From the NCBI GenBank assembly GCA_943361925.1, contig CALRIT020000015.1, positions 52,378 through 116,377 of the forward strand: a stretch of DNA of 64,000 nt. Reading direction: 5' to 3'. Both the position numbers and the translations under genes were made by a program. This DNA is from CAISCU01 sp943361925 (lineage in GTDB: Bacteria > Bacteroidota > Bacteroidia > UKL13-3). The notes under the pieces are model-generated. The model saw only the letters and a list, made by a program, of their open reading frames with translations, was not told where the DNA came from and ran no database searches. Of the stretch, positions 62,187 to 64,000 are shown one piece after another; position 1 is the stretch's first letter; each line of letters opens with the position of its first letter.

Positions 62187-64000
62187 TACAATAATACTTC
62201 AAATGCTCCGGATTTTAAAAGCAAGTTCTCTCTATTTTCGTCGAATTGACTTTTCGTTTTCTGATCACTTTCTACACTTAAATTTAATGTGATACAATTA
62301 ATAGTGTCTGAAATATTGAGTTTGGGAGATGTTTTAATAAAATAAATCTGTTTGTTTTTCGGATTTTTACTTTGAAAATAGAAAGGATGATTGAAAAAAA
62401 TATAATCATTGATGACTAAAGAAAATGCCTTATTCTGAGTATTCACAAATGAAATTGGCTCAACAAATTCAGGCTGAATCAATTTGATTGTCTGATTTTT
62501 AGCCACAAAACTACTATCTGCAAAAAGAGTCACACTTCCTTTATTTACCAGCAATAAACAGGTTTGATTTCGATAAGCATAAACCCTTACAAAACTTCTA
62601 TTTGTATTTGTAACAAAAGAAATAGTTGTAAGCAAAACTAAAAACAAAATTGAGTATAAAAATGCATTGAGTTGCCACAAATGTTTTTGGTAAATAAAGG
62701 CAAGTAAAAACAAAGAAATGGCGAACATTAGCAAACTTTGTGTGATAGAAATATAAATTTCATCGATGGCACAAAAAGGCAATTTTGACAGAAATGAAGC
62801 TATTGAATTTGAGAATAGAATAAGCTGTTTTAATACCAAAGCTATATATTCAGCTATGATGGAAAATGGAGAAAATGCCAGAAGTGCAATCCCCGCATAA
62901 ATAGCAAAAGTGCTTAGTGGAATAATGAGTAAATTAGTAATGGGAAACAAAATTGGGAACTGATGAAAATAATACAAACTCAAGGGAAATGTTGTGATTT
63001 GAGCTGCTGTTGAAGCTGCCAATAATTTCCAGATTTGGTCGGCTAACCACGATTTGGGTTCGTACCAAAGGTAAATACTTTGGTAAAAAAGACTCAATCC
63101 CAATACCGCAAAATAACTGAGTTGAAATCCTGCATCGAATAACAAAGCAGGATTAAAAAGTAGCATGAAAAATGCTGATGCTGATAAGGTATTGACAGGA
63201 TTATAAACGCGTTCGAGCAATTTAGAAACAACAAAAAAGCTAATCATAACAGCTGCTCTGAGGATAGATGGGGATAAGCCACAGAGCAAAGAATAAAACC
63301 AGATAAAACACAAAACCAAAATGGCTTTTACTAATTTAAGAAGTTTATTTTTCTCTAAAAATGCCAATAAAAAATCGAGGAAAATAAAGACCAAACCCAC
63401 GTGCATTCCGCTTACTGCCAGCACATGAAGGGTTCCTGTTACGGCATACTGATTGCTCAATTCCTTGCTAATTTCGTCATCATAACCATAAAGCAAAGCC
63501 AGTGCAATTGAACGAATCTCACTTTCGGGCAGATAATTCTGTAGCGTTTTCCTGATGAATAATTGAGATAAAACAGAATAATTTTCAGGAAAAGAAGGTT
63601 CAAGATAAAAGAATGACTTAACCTGATGATGAGTTAAATCGACTTGCTTATAAATGCCTTTTAAATACAAATAATTTTTATAATCGAATTCACCGGGATT
63701 GAGCGCTGGATTTATATACTTCAAACTTTCTTTGGAGATATAAAAACAATCACCAGCCTTTACCGTTCGATAAAATAGGGTATCAAACAAAACCAAACAT
63801 TGAGAAATGGAGGCATTTTGCTGTTGAAAATCGCTTGGATTATAAATTTCTGCTATACATTTAATTTTCTTTGGTTTTAGAGATGGCAATCCAACAATTT
63901 TTAAAACATAATTTTCTGAATTGAAATTATTTAATGCCTTAGATTGATTGGAGACAAATTGCTGGCTAATTAAAAATCCTACAAATAAAAAAGTAAAAAA
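62186..64000 (-). CDS. comEC: ComEC/Rec2 DNA-uptake channel, 5' end outside window
   Basis: 604 codons are visible; the frame stays open to the window edge, so the true start lies beyond it. Near the edge is a hydrophobic segment (FFTFLFVGFLIS), then a DUF4131-like region and the Competence domain with LLYGYDDEISKELSNQYAVTG and HVLAVSGMHVGLVF, the usual ComEC signature. The C-terminus lacks the metallo-beta-lactamase domain of Bacillus ComEC and ends in a short beta-rich region. It should carry single-stranded DNA across the inner membrane. Confidence 0.92.
   Translation of the reverse strand, partial: FFTFLFVGFLISQQFVSNQSKALNNFNSENYVLKIVGLPSLKPKKIKCIAEIYNPSDFQQQNASISQCLVLFDTLFYRTVKAGDCFYISKESLKYINPALNPGEFDYKNYLYLKGIYKQVDLTHHQVKSFFYLEPSFPENYSVLSQLFIRKTLQNYLPESEIRSIALALLYGYDDEISKELSNQYAVTGTLHVLAVSGMHVGLVFIFLDFLLAFLEKNKLLKLVKAILVLCFIWFYSLLCGLSPSILRAAVMISFFVVSKLLERVYNPVNTLSASAFFMLLFNPALLFDAGFQLSYFAVLGLSLFYQSIYLWYEPKSWLADQIWKLLAASTAAQITTFPLSLYYFHQFPILFPITNLLIIPLSTFAIYAGIALLAFSPFSIIAEYIALVLKQLILFSNSIASFLSKLPFCAIDEIYISITQSLLMFAISLFLLAFIYQKHLWQLNAFLYSILFLVLLTTISFVTNTNRSFVRVYAYRNQTCLLLVNKGSVTLFADSSFVAKNQTIKLIQPEFVEPISFVNTQNKAFSLVINDYIFFNHPFYFQSKNPKNKQIYFIKTSPKLNISDTINCITLNLSVESDQKTKSQFDENRENLLLKSGAFEVLL

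Noticed and set aside
1..64000. Insertion sequences, prophage or integrative elements.
   Set aside because: No transposase, integrase, recombinase or phage structural gene was seen; the repeats found have no coding capacity.

Overview
The window reads as a chromosomal segment of a low-GC member of the Bacteroidota. The evidence is several secreted proteins with C-terminal type IX secretion (T9SS) sorting domains (26047-27789, 35197-36327, 38384-39286, 44730-45485), a TonB-dependent receptor with a carboxypeptidase-like N-terminal domain, a WG-repeat protein, a ComEC without a metallo-beta-lactamase domain, a Rho factor with a long disordered insert, few Shine-Dalgarno sequences, and -7 promoter elements of the TAnnTTTG type. 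Order or genus cannot be fixed from the sequence alone. No rRNA, tRNA, CRISPR array, integrase, transposase or phage gene was seen. Most of the window is ordinary core genome with short operons.

Layout. 1-5418: a cut peptide transporter, a secreted trypsin-like protease with small unknown genes, the lemA-TPM-TPM operon, then a pair encoding an HMA-like small protein and a lipid-anchored truncated globin. 5679-17236: a GT9 glycosyltransferase, a BNR-repeat protein, the operon lipoprotein/thioesterase/rnr/yheT/polyprenyl synthase, a MATE exporter and an S9 peptidase. 17284-25917: a degenerate 2H phosphoesterase, recG, a DoxX/YceI operon under a Crp/Fnr regulator, a WG-repeat protein, an imperfect tandem repeat, and an SDR/SRPBCC pair beside a second Crp/Fnr regulator. 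26047-34225: a thermolysin-fold peptidase, yigZ, an EamA transporter, ribD divergent from prmC, and an M16 peptidase. 34336-41456: an orphan antitoxin-like gene, a large perfect palindrome, T9SS cargo and OmpA-type proteins, a membrane protein with its winged-helix regulator, and a YejK-like nucleoid protein. 41526-44078: a possible structured RNA, a CBS protein and typA.

44249-49205 is the most coherent accessory block: a Cys-rich exported protein, a T9SS-targeted thioredoxin-fold protein, a diheme peroxidase, an exported HMA protein with extra CC and HH sites, and a TonB receptor whose plug starts with a CC pair. I read it as a cell-envelope system for a thiophilic metal, probably copper. 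53903-58029 looks like a light-response neighbourhood: a photolyase, a response regulator, a TIGR01777 oxidoreductase and a divergent CarH-like MerR/B12 regulator. The rest is rho, a sugar MFS transporter, a universal stress protein, a phosphoesterase, a GNAT enzyme, an enoyl-CoA hydratase and comEC (cut by the window end).

Non-coding structure worth attention: a tandem element of about 139 bp at 23599-23870 with related pieces at 26011 and 40171, a 24-bp-arm perfect palindrome inside a larger inverted repeat at 34864-35006, a hairpin cluster at 41526-41610, and a possible repeated structured RNA at 60516-60655. Start codons were chosen by eye; several genes were shortened from an upstream TTG or GTG to the ATG that gives a sensible signal peptide or family N-terminus.
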